Shown here piece after piece: positions 7,772 through 16,673 of a DNA stretch of 64,000 nt (positions are counted from its first letter, which is position 1; every line of letters starts with the position of its first letter). The notes beneath the pieces are model-generated. The model was not told the origin of the DNA, did not search any database, and saw nothing but the letters and a program-made list of their open reading frames with translations. Origin of the DNA: Rothia mucilaginosa ATCC 25296. Lineage in GTDB: Bacteria; Actinomycetota; Actinomycetes; Actinomycetales; Micrococcaceae. The position numbers were made by a program, and so were the translations under genes. The stretch covers positions 62,010 through 126,009 of the forward strand of contig NZ_ACVO01000025.1 of assembly GCF_000175615.1 (NCBI RefSeq), in the 5' to 3' direction.

Positions 7772-9616
7772 ATGCCAGAACTGCGTTCACGTACTTCAAC
7801 TCACGGCCGTAACATGGCTGGTGCCCGCGCCCTGTGGCGTGCCACCGGCATGGGCGATGATGACTTCGGCAAGCCCATTATTGCTATCGCGAACTCCTTC
7901 ACCCAGTTCGTGCCCGGCCACGTGCACCTGAAGGACATGGGTGAGCTGGTCGCCGGCGCGATTCGTGAGGCTGGCGGCGTCGCCAAGGAATTTAACACCA
8001 TCGCCGTTGATGACGGTATCGCGATGGGTCACGACGGTATGCTCTACTCGCTACCTTCCCGCGATCTGATTGCTGACTCGGTCGAGTACATGGTCAACGC
8101 GCACCGTGCCGACGCGCTGGTCTGCATCTCTAACTGTGACAAGATCACCCCCGGTATGCTTCTGGCGGCTATGCGCCTGAACATCCCCACCATCTTTGTC
8201 TCTGGCGGCCCCATGGAGTCCGGCGAGGGCATTGAGGGTATTGTTGAGCACCGCCTCGACCTCATTGATGCCATGGTGATGGCTGTTGACGATAGCGTCA
8301 GTGACGCTGCGCTCGCTCAGGTTGAGAAGAATGCGTGCCCGACCTGCGGTTCGTGTGCGGGTATGTTCACCGCGAACTCCATGAACTGCCTGAATGAGGC
8401 GATTGGTCTGGCGCTGCCCGGTAACGGCACCACCCTGGCTACTCAGGTTGCTCGTAAGGAGCTGTTCCTGGATGCTGGCCGCCGCATCGTTGAGCTGGCT
8501 AAGCGCTACTACGAGCAGGATGACGAGTCGGTTCTGCCCCGCTCCATTGCGACCAAGGAGGCGTTCGAGAACGCTATGGCGCTGGATGTGGCGATGGGCG
8601 GTTCGACCAACACCGTGCTGCACACCCTGGCGATTGCGCACGAGGCGGGTGCCGACTTCACCCTGAAGGATATCGACCGTATTTCGCGTCAGGTTCCCTG
8701 CCTGGCGAAGGTCGCCCCGAACTCCACTAAGTACCACATTGAGCACGTGCACCGTGCCGGTGGTATTCCCGCCCTGCTGGGTGAGCTGAACCGTGCCGGT
8801 CTGCTGCACAAGAACGTTCATTCTGTTCACGCTGATTCGCTGGACGAGTGGCTGGACGAGTGGGATATCCGCGGCGGCAAGGCGAGCGAGAAGGCGAAGG
8901 ATCTGTTCCTCGCAGCTCCCGGCGGCGTGCGCACCACCCACGCGTTCTCCACCGCGAACAAGTACGAGTCCCACGAGACTGACGCTGAGAACGGTTGCAT
9001 CCGTTCGGTCGAGCACGCCTACACCAAGGACGGCGGCTTGGCGGTCCTGTACGGCAACATCGCCCAGGACGGCGCAATCATCAAGTCCGCAGGTATTGAT
9101 GAGGAGCTGTTCCACTTCAAGGGTCGCGCCTTCGTGGTCGAGTCTCAGGACGAGGCTGTGCACGAGATTCTGTCGAAGAACGTGAAGGAAGGCGACGTTG
9201 TCGTCATCCAGTACGAGGGCCCGAAGGGCGGCCCCGGCATGCAGGAGATGCTGTACCCGACCTCCTACCTGAAGGGTCTGGGTCTCGGCAAGAAGTGCGC
9301 GCTGATCACTGACGGTCGTTTCTCCGGTGGTACCTCCGGTATTTCGATTGGTCACGTCTCCCCGGAGGCTGCTGCTGGCGGCGCAATCGGCCTGGTGCAG
9401 ACCGGCGACGAGATTGAGATTGACGTGAACAACCGCATCCTGCGTGTAAACGTTTCGGATGAGGAGCTGGCTGCTCGCCGCGAGGCGAAGGGTGCCGCAC
9501 CGTGGCGTCCGACCAAGCCGCGTGAGCGTCACGTATCGAACGCCCTGAAGGTGTACGGTATGCTGGCTGCTTCGGCTGATAAGGGTGGCGTGCGTATCCT
9601 GCCTGAGGACGCATAA
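7772..9616 (+). CDS. ilvD: Dihydroxy-acid dehydratase
   Basis: 614 aa. Iron-sulfur enzyme of isoleucine/valine synthesis that dehydrates 2,3-dihydroxy-acids to 2-keto acids in the cytoplasm. The start at 7772 gives the family N-terminus [19 protein letters not shown] after GGAAGG; an in-frame TTG at 7721 is less likely. Diagnostic motifs are the cluster-ligand regions [11 protein letters not shown] and [17 protein letters not shown], and the C-terminal [20 protein letters not shown]. Length and motif order match IlvD of the long bacterial type. The gene stands alone; ilvB, ilvN and ilvC are not in the window. Confidence 0.97.
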   Translation: MPELRSRTSTHGRNMAGARALWRATGMGDDDFGKPIIAIANSFTQFVPGHVHLKDMGELVAGAIREAGGVAKEFNTIAVDDGIAMGHDGMLYSLPSRDLIADSVEYMVNAHRADALVCISNCDKITPGMLLAAMRLNIPTIFVSGGPMESGEGIEGIVEHRLDLIDAMVMAVDDSVSDAALAQVEKNACPTCGSCAGMFTANSMNCLNEAIGLALPGNGTTLATQVARKELFLDAGRRIVELAKRYYEQDDESVLPRSIATKEAFENAMALDVAMGGSTNTVLHTLAIAHEAGADFTLKDIDRISRQVPCLAKVAPNSTKYHIEHVHRAGGIPALLGELNRAGLLHKNVHSVHADSLDEWLDEWDIRGGKASEKAKDLFLAAPGGVRTTHAFSTANKYESHETDAENGCIRSVEHAYTKDGGLAVLYGNIAQDGAIIKSAGIDEELFHFKGRAFVVESQDEAVHEILSKNVKEGDVVVIQYEGPKGGPGMQEMLYPTSYLKGLGLGKKCALITDGRFSGGTSGISIGHVSPEAAAGGAIGLVQTGDEIEIDVNNRILRVNVSDEELAARREAKGAAPWRPTKPRERHVSNALKVYGMLAASADKGGVRILPEDA

Positions 9617-9660
9617 ACCCCTCACGTATCGTGTGAGAATTTAATATTCTTGCCCCTAAG

Positions 9661-9712
9661 GGTCGGTGCTCTGTTCTGCAGTTTTTCTGCGGGGCGGGGT
9701 GCCGACCTTTTT
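9661..9712 (+). terminator. Terminator after ilvD
   Basis: GGTCGG (9661-9666) pairs with CCGACC (9702-9707), with further interrupted pairing inside, followed by TTTTT. The stem is imperfect but well placed. Confidence 0.6.
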
Positions 9713-9855
9713 AACGTTTTTGAGAGTCCGGTGCGGCGTATTGCCTTGTCAGTTGCGGTGCAGTAGGGTGTAAGAAGGTATTTAGGTACCCGATTCACCG
9801 ACTCAGCACAACCACTCAACACAATGCAATTCGCAACCCTCACGAGGACGTATTC

Positions 9856-10890
9856 ATGATTACCCTGCCCGCACGCGCACAGCGTGCCTTTACTTGCCGT
9901 GCCCTGGCGGCTCTTGCCTGCATCGGTGCGCTCGCTTTGAGCTCTTGCTCTGCCCAGCCTCAGGCTGATGATTCTGAAACCGCCCCGATGAAGGTCGCGA
10001 CTTCCTCGGCGTCCGTTGATGCGAAGACCCTGTTCACCGCGGCGGATGGTTCCTGGAAGCCGAATACTGTGCAGATCTCTGCCGGCTTGGATTCCCCTGC
10101 AACCTACGATTCGGTGGCGACCCCCACGAATGAGCCGAGCACCAACGCCGAGTACGAGGCGGCATACGCCACGGCGAGCGGCTCCGTGAGCACTATCGAT
10201 CCTGGTACTCGCTGTGGCGTGACGAGTCTGCTGGGCGGTTCCGCCGGTATTTACGTGTATGACGGTTCGGATTGTGCCAAGGCTCAGGAGGCGGTGCGCC
10301 TCTTCAACAGCCGCAAGAACCAGGACGGCGCGGCGAGTGTTGAGTGGTACCAGTGCGCTACGAAGGTGCAGGGCCGCGACTACATTACGGGTGCCTGCTT
10401 CACGCAGGGTGGTAGCGTTGAGAAGCCGCGCCTGGCGCTGATTCCGGCACAGACCCGCATGCTGTCGGGTACGCTGACTTTCGCTGAAGCGTACGGTGGC
10501 GGCACTTTCGGTCAGGGTGATTCTGCGAAGACTGTTGAGGCGCTGCGTTTCACCAGCCCGGACTCTAAGGTCGCGTGCTCGGTGACCCCGTCGGGTGTGG
10601 ACTGCCAGGCGATGGTGGGCGTGACCCTGGAGGGCTGGGATGCCGCATCCGGTAAGGCGCAGCAGCGCGTGCACATGGTGCAGGGCCAGGCGCCCGAGGT
10701 GAGCCTGGTCGGTCAGACCGCCACCCCGGAGCCGGTGAATACTGAGGGCATTGTTGCCCTGTCTACCGGTCAGGTGGTGACTGCGTACGGTTACACCTGC
10801 AAGTCGGTGAATACCGGTAAGGTGCATTGCGTGAGCGCGACGAATGGTTTCACACTTGATTCGATGGAGGTTGGCCTAGAGCGCCGATAA
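9856..10890 (+). CDS. Putative lipoprotein of unknown function
   Basis: 344 aa. The N-terminus MITLPARAQRAFTCRALAAL leads into a hydrophobic core and the lipobox LSSC at about residue 31, so it should be a membrane-anchored extracellular lipoprotein. The mature protein is Ala/Ser/Thr-rich, with paired cysteines (GTRCGVTS, GSDCAKAQ, WYQCATK, TGACFTQ, KVACSVTPSGVDCQ, YTCKSVNTGKVHC) that could form extracellular disulfides. The second half resembles a beta-rich domain with repeated short Val/Thr strands. I recognise no family. The gene is monocistronic, between a terminator and a perfect hairpin. Confidence 0.75.
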   Translation: MITLPARAQRAFTCRALAALACIGALALSSCSAQPQADDSETAPMKVATSSASVDAKTLFTAADGSWKPNTVQISAGLDSPATYDSVATPTNEPSTNAEYEAAYATASGSVSTIDPGTRCGVTSLLGGSAGIYVYDGSDCAKAQEAVRLFNSRKNQDGAASVEWYQCATKVQGRDYITGACFTQGGSVEKPRLALIPAQTRMLSGTLTFAEAYGGGTFGQGDSAKTVEALRFTSPDSKVACSVTPSGVDCQAMVGVTLEGWDAASGKAQQRVHMVQGQAPEVSLVGQTATPEPVNTEGIVALSTGQVVTAYGYTCKSVNTGKVHCVSATNGFTLDSMEVGLERR

Positions 10891-10956
10891 GCCGAGAGCG
10901 CCGCTAGTAGCCGCGCTCGCCTCCAAGGCTGGTATGCCTCCATGGCTGACATACGA

Positions 10957-10996
10957 AGGTGCCCGGCACCCCTCGCGTAGGGGGTGCCGGGCACCT
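10957..10996. terminator. Bidirectional terminator, perfect 16-bp stem
   Basis: AGGTGCCCGGCACCCC (10957-10972) and its exact complement (10981-10996) enclose an 8-nt loop. It lies between the converging lipoprotein and monooxygenase genes. T-runs are absent, so efficiency is uncertain. Confidence 0.75.
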
Positions 10997-11012
10997 CGGT
11001 CTTTAACGTTGC

Positions 11013-11291
11013 TTAGCGGAAGTTGACGATGCGAACGTCCAGCTCGGAGGAGAGCAGCGGCTCCCATGCGGCGACAGCCTTCTGGAAGTGCTCGGTGCCC
11101 ATGTGCTTTTCGAGCAGTGCCTGGGATTCCCAGCGCTCGATGAATGCGAAGTCGGTGTCGGAGACGGCACCGAAGTCGTAGCTGACGTTGCCTTCGTCCT
11201 GGCGGCTTGCGGTCACGAGCGGTTCGATGGTCTTGAGGAATTCTTCGACGTGCTCGGGCTTGACGGATACTCCGGCGTAGACACCAATCAT
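11013..11291 (-). CDS. Antibiotic biosynthesis monooxygenase (ABM) domain protein
   Basis: 92 aa. I use the ATG at 11291, which follows AAGGAG, and not the longer frame from 11354. The sequence MIGVYAGVSVKPEHVEEFL, then GNVSYDFGAVSDTDFAFIERWESQALLEKHMGTEHF, is the single ferredoxin-like ABM/YgiN fold: a strand, a helix with the final-residue pattern, and the WxSxxxLxxH segment. Members are cofactor-free quinol oxygenases, haem-degrading IsdG-type enzymes or stress proteins. Key IsdG residues cannot be assigned from sequence alone, so I do not claim haem degradation even though a haem locus lies 30 kb away. Confidence 0.85.
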   Translation of the reverse strand: MIGVYAGVSVKPEHVEEFLKTIEPLVTASRQDEGNVSYDFGAVSDTDFAFIERWESQALLEKHMGTEHFQKAVAAWEPLLSSELDVRIVNFR

Positions 11292-11597
11292 GGGGCTCTC
11301 CTTGTGGGGTGGTGCGGCGGTTGCCGCGTCGTATATGACTCTTTTACCGTACACCTTTCCCCGCGCCTCGGTGAGGTATGCGCGGGGGTTTCTCGCGCTG
11401 TGTTCTCACGCTGTGTTTTGTGCTGGGTTTTGTGTTGTGCCGGTGTGTGAGAGGAGTTGCGGTTATTCCATTCGCTAACTGTAAAAAAGGTGTTTTATAT
11501 TTGCGTGCCCCTTTCTTTTCGACCTATAAAAGAATGAGGACGATACACCGCATGAATGGAAGGAGAAGCGGTATGGCACGCATGGGGGGTGACACTC

Positions 11598-12794
11598 ATG
11601 GGATTTTCACCGGCGCATATCAAACGATGCACCCTGACCTGGGAGGCGCCCGACTATAGCGCCTCGTACCCTGCCGGGTACACGGATCAGGGCGTTGCTG
11701 TGATTGCGGTGGCTCAGGAGCATCGTAAGGCGCAGGGTTTTTGCTATTCAGCCTTGTCGACGGTGGTTTTTATTTCTAAGCAGGACGGCACCCGCACTGT
11801 GGTGAATGAGGAGCCGATGCTTTTCACTCACGTTCATTCCCTGATGGAGTGCTGTGATGAGGTGCATCCGCGTCTGCTGGGTCGTGCCGTGCTTTCTGCG
11901 TGGGATGTGGTTCCTGAGCAGTACCGTCAGAACCTGGTGACGATTGCTGCTGACCGTAAGAATTTGAAGCATCTTTTCCGTGATTGCGACCAGTTGAAGG
12001 GGATTATGGAGTACCGCGCCTTTGAGAAGGTGCTGGACCCGTACGATAACCATTCTTTGGGTGAAGTGCATGTGAAGCTTGCTGGCACGCCCGCGTATGA
12101 GCGGATGCAGGCTGAGGTGTGTGCGGCACGTACCGCCGTGGATGAGATGGTGGAGGAAGCACTGACCCCTCGTCCGCTGGATCAGCTGCAGGACTATAGC
12201 GTTTTCACGGATTGTTCGTTCCGTTCGACTCACAATAAGAAGTATCAGCGTGGCGGCCGTATGGGTATCGCCGGCGTGAGTGAGGACGGCTTCTATTTTC
12301 ATGCCCACTATGATGGCGTGAACATTATGACCGGTGAGCTGTCTGCGATGTTGGCGGCTTATACGGTGTTCCATAGCGGTTCGCGCCGCCTGATTATTCA
12401 TACGGATTCTTTGGGTGCGTTGACGTTTGTGTTGCGTTTGGCGCATAGCCGTTGGGCTTTTGAGGCGTGGGTTTCTGAGGGTATTCAGGATGAGCGTGTG
12501 GTGGCTCAGATGCGTGCTTTGACGGAGGCTATCCGCGAGAAGCGTGTGCTGGTGAAGCATGTTCCGGGTCATACGGGCCACGGTTTGCAGGAGAGTAGCG
12601 ACTCTGTGTCGAAGATGCATCGCCATTTTCCGGGGCAGATTGTGGATAAGCGTCATCAGAGCGAGTTTAATCAGCGTTGCGAGTCGATTATTACTGCTTT
12701 GTCGGGTTGTGCGAAGGCTGTTCGTTTGCTTGCGCCGGAGTGGTTGCAGATTAAACCTTCTTCAATCCACACGGGAAACCGTTTATGGCGCTAA
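11598..12794 (+). CDS. RNase H-domain protein with an N-terminal domain of unknown function
   Basis: 398 aa from the ATG at 11598, which has GGGGGGTG six bases upstream; an in-frame ATG at 11556 is the alternative. Residues about 200-345 form an RNase HI fold with all four catalytic acids: D205 (FTDCSF), E247 (TGELSAM), D270 (HTDSLG) and D335 (ESSDSVSK). Their spacing nearly equals that of E. coli RNase HI, and the VPGHTGHGLQ loop carries the usual histidine. It should cut the RNA strand of RNA:DNA hybrids. Residues 1-200 (EAPDYSASYPAGYTDQGVAV and following) match no domain I know. A strong GGAAGGAG before an out-of-frame ATG at 11572 would give a 29-codon overlapping frame. Confidence 0.82.
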   Translation: MGFSPAHIKRCTLTWEAPDYSASYPAGYTDQGVAVIAVAQEHRKAQGFCYSALSTVVFISKQDGTRTVVNEEPMLFTHVHSLMECCDEVHPRLLGRAVLSAWDVVPEQYRQNLVTIAADRKNLKHLFRDCDQLKGIMEYRAFEKVLDPYDNHSLGEVHVKLAGTPAYERMQAEVCAARTAVDEMVEEALTPRPLDQLQDYSVFTDCSFRSTHNKKYQRGGRMGIAGVSEDGFYFHAHYDGVNIMTGELSAMLAAYTVFHSGSRRLIIHTDSLGALTFVLRLAHSRWAFEAWVSEGIQDERVVAQMRALTEAIREKRVLVKHVPGHTGHGLQESSDSVSKMHRHFPGQIVDKRHQSEFNQRCESIITALSGCAKAVRLLAPEWLQIKPSSIHTGNRLWR

Positions 12795-12965
12795 ACTAGT
12801 CCAGGGTAGAAATGAACGCGCGATGCATTCGCCGCATACGAGGGTATGCGATGTCGGAGGTGTCGCGTGTTTCTTTTTGCCCTTTTTCTGTGTGTGCTTG
12901 TTCTGCGTGTGCTTGTGTGCGGTGGGTCTGCAGTGATAGATGCACAGCGGTGGGGATAGAATTGT

Positions 12966-14129
12966 GTGAAGATTTTTTCGATTCTCCCGATTTTTAGCGG
13001 GTGCACACTATTTTTTGGGACCCAATTTATGCAGTTTCTCCCTCCTCCTGATTCTCCTCTATATATTCCGCTGGTGGTGCTGTATGCGCTGACGGCGCTT
13101 TCGCTGGTGCTCTTTATCTGCCTCTACCTGCGGGAACGCCGTAGCGTGTTTGTCGGCTGGTTGCTGATTGCGACCGTGGGGTTGCTGGGTACGAGCCTGG
13201 GCGTAATGGCGATTGTGGCAGAGAACCAGATTTTGCTGGTGTTGGCGTTCTTCATTGTTATCGTTCCGGCGATCCTTTCGATTTTTACGCCTTTGGGTTT
13301 GACCGGTCTTTTCCTTTATAGCGGTGTGCGTCTTATTGTTCGTGAGGGTTTTTCGCTCACTAATTCTTTGGCATTAGCTGCCGGTATTGCCCTTATTGTG
13401 GGTCCGTTCTTTGTTCCCGGTCCGGCGGAGAACACTCCGTTGGGCGGCGTGTGGGGCACTATTTATTTCTATTTTTCGCTGGTGCTGACCTATTTCACTA
13501 TCTACGCGGTAGGCTTTACTGTGTCGGCAGTGTTGAACCTGGTGAATTTCCGTCAGCAGGCTGACTATGTGGTGGTGCTCGGTTCGGGTCTCATTGGTGA
13601 CCAGGTGACTCCGCTGCTGGCGGGTCGTATTGATCGCGGCATTGAAATTTACCGTAAGAACCCCGGCTCGAAGCTGATTATGTCTGGCGGTCAGGGTGCG
13701 GATGAAGAGGTTCCTGAGGGTGTGGCGATGACTCGCTACGCTGTATCCCGTGGTATTCCCGAGACGGACATTATTGTGGAGGACCGCGCGGTGAACACCC
13801 GCGAGAATCTGCTCTTCTCTTACGCCCTGATGCCGGAGGTTGCCGAGGGCAAAACCCCGAAAGTTGCTGTGGCAACAACCAGCTACCACCTGTTCCGTGC
13901 GTTGCTGCTGGCGCGTTCGCTGGGTCTGAAATGCTGGGGCGCGGGGGCTCGTACGAAGGTGTATTTTGCGGTGAATGCTTTTATCCGTGAGTTTATTGGG
14001 TATTTGAGCATGACTCGCCGCCGCCACATCATTACTTTGAGCCTGTGCACGGTCCTCTACATTGCAGTGGTGCTCTTCGTGTGGTGGATGCACTCCGCCG
14101 GTTTGGTGGGCCCGGGCGAACCGATGTAG
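12966..14129 (+). CDS. YdcF/SanA-like (DUF218) membrane protein
   Basis: 387 aa from a GTG. Four to six membrane segments occupy residues 30-190, followed by a DUF218 domain: YVVVLGSGL, NPGSKLIMSGGQGADEEVPEG, VEDRAVNTRENLLFS and TTSYHLFRALLLARSLGL, then a final membrane segment near residue 365. Members such as SanA and ElyC affect envelope integrity or undecaprenyl-phosphate metabolism; the reaction is not established. The multi-pass N-terminus is the actinobacterial/firmicute form of the family. The start may instead be the ATG at 13029. The gene is isolated, with a strong hairpin after it. Confidence 0.85.
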   Translation: MKIFSILPIFSGCTLFFGTQFMQFLPPPDSPLYIPLVVLYALTALSLVLFICLYLRERRSVFVGWLLIATVGLLGTSLGVMAIVAENQILLVLAFFIVIVPAILSIFTPLGLTGLFLYSGVRLIVREGFSLTNSLALAAGIALIVGPFFVPGPAENTPLGGVWGTIYFYFSLVLTYFTIYAVGFTVSAVLNLVNFRQQADYVVVLGSGLIGDQVTPLLAGRIDRGIEIYRKNPGSKLIMSGGQGADEEVPEGVAMTRYAVSRGIPETDIIVEDRAVNTRENLLFSYALMPEVAEGKTPKVAVATTSYHLFRALLLARSLGLKCWGAGARTKVYFAVNAFIREFIGYLSMTRRRHIITLSLCTVLYIAVVLFVWWMHSAGLVGPGEPM

Positions 14130-14201
14130 CCCCTGGTCTGCTCTAATACGTATCCGTGCTCTAGCTTGTGGCCTGGCGCATCCTGCGATAGCGCCTCATA
14201 C

Positions 14202-14245
14202 AATAAAAGTGCCCACCCGGGGTTATCCGGGTGGGCACTTTTATT
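14202..14245. terminator. Bidirectional terminator, 19-bp stem
   Basis: AATAAAAGTGCCCACCCGG (14202-14220) pairs perfectly with 14227-14245 around a 6-nt loop. It has A and T runs on opposite sides, so it can work in both directions. It touches the stop codon of the converging cardiolipin synthase gene. Confidence 0.9.
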
Positions 14246-15723
14246 TAGAGGAGCGATGACCACAGTCGGCAGAGGTTCTCCGCCATCTTGATGCGGCGCG
14301 GACGCTCCGCCCACTGGGTGTACAGCAACTCGGTGCAGACCTGCTCGTATTCGGCGCATACTTCATCCAGCATCGCCACCATTTTGCGGTCAATGACGAA
14401 CGTTGACACTTCCATGTTCAGCGAGAAGGAACGCGGGTCCATATTGGACGAGCCAATGAACGCGATTTCGTCGTCGACCATCATGAACTTGGAGTGCAGC
14501 ACGGTCGGGCTGGGGTACTGCAGAATACGCACACCCGCCTGCAACAGCTGCTCGTAGTAGGAGCGCTGCGCCATGTTCGGTAGGAACTGGTCGCCCTTCT
14601 CGCACACAATCACGGTGGTTTCAATACCGGAGTATGCGGCGTTCGTGAGTGCCTGCAGTAGGGTCTCTTCGGGCACGAAGTAGGGCGAGCAGATGGTGAT
14701 ACGCCGCTCGGCATTGTAGATCAAGTAGTTGATGAGGCGCAGGTTGTTTTCGGTTTCAAAACCGGGCCCGGAGGGAACAACCTGGGCGCGCATCCCATCC
14801 TCGTAGTAGGGGATGTTGGTGTTAATTTCTGCCAGGATCAGCTGGTTCGTTTCGGAGTACCAGTCGGAGACGAAAATGGCGTTGAGCTCTTCAACGATGG
14901 GGCCGGTGCAGGAGAAAGTCAGGTCCTTCCATTCCAGACCCTTCTTAATGTTTTCGGGTAGATCGTAGGAGCGGTGAATAGCGTTCTGCGAACCGGAGAA
15001 CGCGACGCGGCCGTCCACGACGAGGACCTTGCGGTGGTTACGCAGGTCGGGGCGCTGCCACTTGAGCTTCCACGGTTTGAGCGGCAGCATGAGGCGCCAC
15101 TGCATACCCGAGTCGTTGAGCATTTTCACGAGCTTCTTATAGGACGGGTATTTGCGGGAGCCGATGTGGTCGATGAGTACGCGCACCTGTACACCGCGTT
15201 TGTGGGCGGCGAAGAGGGCGTCCCAGAGGACTGCGCTCGCCTCGTCGTAGGCGGTGATGTAGAACTCGAAGTGCACGTATTTGGTGGCGCGGTCGACTTC
15301 TTCCGCCATGGCGACCATCGCGTCGTGGTTGTCGGTGTGGAGGGTGAATTGGTTGCCGCCGACCAGGGGGAGCGAGCCGAGGGTGTAGTTGAGTTGGCTG
15401 GCTACCTTGGCGGGGTCGGAGAGGTCGTCGGTTCGGGCGAGGAAGGGTTTGTTTTCGCTGGCTTCGCGGATCATGTCGTTCATGGCGTGTTGGCGTGCGC
15501 GGCGGTAGGCGGGCAGGCGCGAGGAGCCGAAGACGAGGAATGCGATGAACCCTACGAAGGGGATGAAGAAGATTGCCATGAGCCAGCCCAGTGCAACCAC
15601 GGGTTTGCGGTTGTAGGGGAGCCAGAAGAGGGCTGCGAGTCGGATGAGGATATCGGCGATGCCGAGTGCGAGGCGCAGCCAGTCGGGCAGGAAGTCGAGG
15701 TAGGTGGGGGCAAACAAGTTCAC
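14245..15723 (-). CDS. cls: Cardiolipin synthase (phospholipase D family)
   Basis: 492 aa, membrane enzyme that joins two phosphatidylglycerols to cardiolipin and glycerol. Two N-terminal membrane helices (ADILIRLAALFWLP and ALGWLMAIFFIPFVGFIAFLVFG) precede two PLD catalytic domains with HKD motifs: NHRKVLVVDGRVAFSGSQN near residue 230 and LHSKFMMVDDEIAFIGSSN near residue 410. Both His-Lys-Asp triads are intact. The length is standard. The start at 15723 is the first in frame. The gene is monocistronic and converges on the YdcF-like gene. Confidence 0.95.
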   Translation of the reverse strand: MNLFAPTYLDFLPDWLRLALGIADILIRLAALFWLPYNRKPVVALGWLMAIFFIPFVGFIAFLVFGSSRLPAYRRARQHAMNDMIREASENKPFLARTDDLSDPAKVASQLNYTLGSLPLVGGNQFTLHTDNHDAMVAMAEEVDRATKYVHFEFYITAYDEASAVLWDALFAAHKRGVQVRVLIDHIGSRKYPSYKKLVKMLNDSGMQWRLMLPLKPWKLKWQRPDLRNHRKVLVVDGRVAFSGSQNAIHRSYDLPENIKKGLEWKDLTFSCTGPIVEELNAIFVSDWYSETNQLILAEINTNIPYYEDGMRAQVVPSGPGFETENNLRLINYLIYNAERRITICSPYFVPEETLLQALTNAAYSGIETTVIVCEKGDQFLPNMAQRSYYEQLLQAGVRILQYPSPTVLHSKFMMVDDEIAFIGSSNMDPRSFSLNMEVSTFVIDRKMVAMLDEVCAEYEQVCTELLYTQWAERPRRIKMAENLCRLWSSLL

Positions 15724-15862
15724 CCGTCTATTATGCCGGTATTTCGTGTGGGGTTTGGGGGAGCGGGTTTGCCGCTTCGTATGTGATGTGCCGGTATTGT
15801 GTGCTGGCGGTGGGGGTGGAGCTTAGCTGGCTTTGCTGTGAGCCTTAACGCTAAAAATGCAC

Positions 15863-15891
15863 TTGAGCATTGTCTGCAGTGGTGAAATAAT
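15863..15891 (+). promoter_or_regulatory. Promoter of the TetR gene
   Basis: TTGAGC (15863-15868), a 17-bp spacer and AATAAT (15886-15891). The expected transcription start falls on or next to the ATG at 15899, and no Shine-Dalgarno precedes that ATG, so the mRNA may be leaderless. Confidence 0.5.
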
Positions 15892-15898
15892 TGCAGTT

Positions 15899-16570
15899 AT
15901 GCAGAAAAAGGAACAGAGCCTTCGCGAACGCCGCCGCGAACAAACCTGGACGGCAATCCACGAAGCAGCCCTCAAACGCGTCCGCGACCACGGGATGCGC
16001 GGAACCACCGTTGAAGAAATTGCCCAGGAGGCGGGCGTCTCCCCGCGTACCTTCTTCAACTACTTCCCCTCCAAAGAGGACGCCGTTCTGGGTCTGCGTG
16101 AACCGGTGGTCAGCGAGGAAATCCTCGAAACAGACCGCGCCCACGAGGACGACAACACCATCATTCGTGTAACCCACCTTCTCTGGGAGGTCATTTTCCA
16201 GAGCTTCCACTACGCCAATGGCAAGGACCCCCGAGCTCCCTTTCAGGAGTTCCCCGAGTCCGCGAAACGAATGAAAATGCACTACATGAAGTGCGAACAG
16301 GTGCTCACCGAGTACCTGAACACTATTGACTGGGTGGCTTTTGATGCTGCCGGTCGCCGCGGCCCTTTCCCGCGCCGAACCCCCGCTGACCCGCTGACCG
16401 ATCACTTCCGGGAGCGATCGCGCGCAAAGGTCCAGCTTGCCTCCGCGGTGCTTCGTCAGCTGGAGTTCGCCCGCGACCTGGAAGACAAAGAGGATATCGC
16501 CCGCCATATCCGCCAGACGGTAAAGACCTTCCAGTTCCTGCTTTTTGAGCAGAACCGACCGGCAATTTAG
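15899..16570 (+). CDS. TetR/AcrR-family transcriptional regulator
   Basis: 223 aa. The N-terminal helix-turn-helix (RVRDHGMRGTTVEEIAQEAG, then VSPRTFFNYFPSKEDAVLG) is a textbook TetR DNA-binding domain; the remaining 150 residues form the ligand-binding part, not conserved enough to predict an inducer. I prefer the ATG at 15899 to 15857 because the longer form adds 14 residues untypical of the family and would overlap the likely promoter. The gene is 103 bp ahead of an MFS drug exporter in the same direction, the usual arrangement for a local repressor of an efflux pump. Confidence 0.9.
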   Translation: MQKKEQSLRERRREQTWTAIHEAALKRVRDHGMRGTTVEEIAQEAGVSPRTFFNYFPSKEDAVLGLREPVVSEEILETDRAHEDDNTIIRVTHLLWEVIFQSFHYANGKDPRAPFQEFPESAKRMKMHYMKCEQVLTEYLNTIDWVAFDAAGRRGPFPRRTPADPLTDHFRERSRAKVQLASAVLRQLEFARDLEDKEDIARHIRQTVKTFQFLLFEQNRPAI

Positions 16571-16600
16571 CGGCAGTTCACTGCTACAAACTACAAAAGC

Positions 16601-16630
16601 CCGCCGGAAACTGAATCCAGAGCCCGGCGG
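16601..16630 (+). promoter_or_regulatory. Inverted repeat between TetR and MFS genes
   Basis: CCGCCGG (16601-16607) and CCGGCGG (16624-16630) are perfect complements with a 16-nt centre. It could be a weak intercistronic terminator or an operator for the TetR protein. No T-run follows. Confidence 0.35.
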
Positions 16631-16673
16631 ATACTCACAACAGACATATATAGAACGTAACTAAGGATTATCG

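Noticed and set aside
8051..9625. 524-codon open frame antisense to ilvD
   Set aside because: ilvD is unmistakable; the antisense frame is a composition artefact of G/C-ending codons.
11013..11291. Assigning the ABM protein as an IsdG-type haem oxygenase
   Set aside because: The Asn/Trp/His set required for IsdG is not evident, and a canonical HmuO is encoded in the window.
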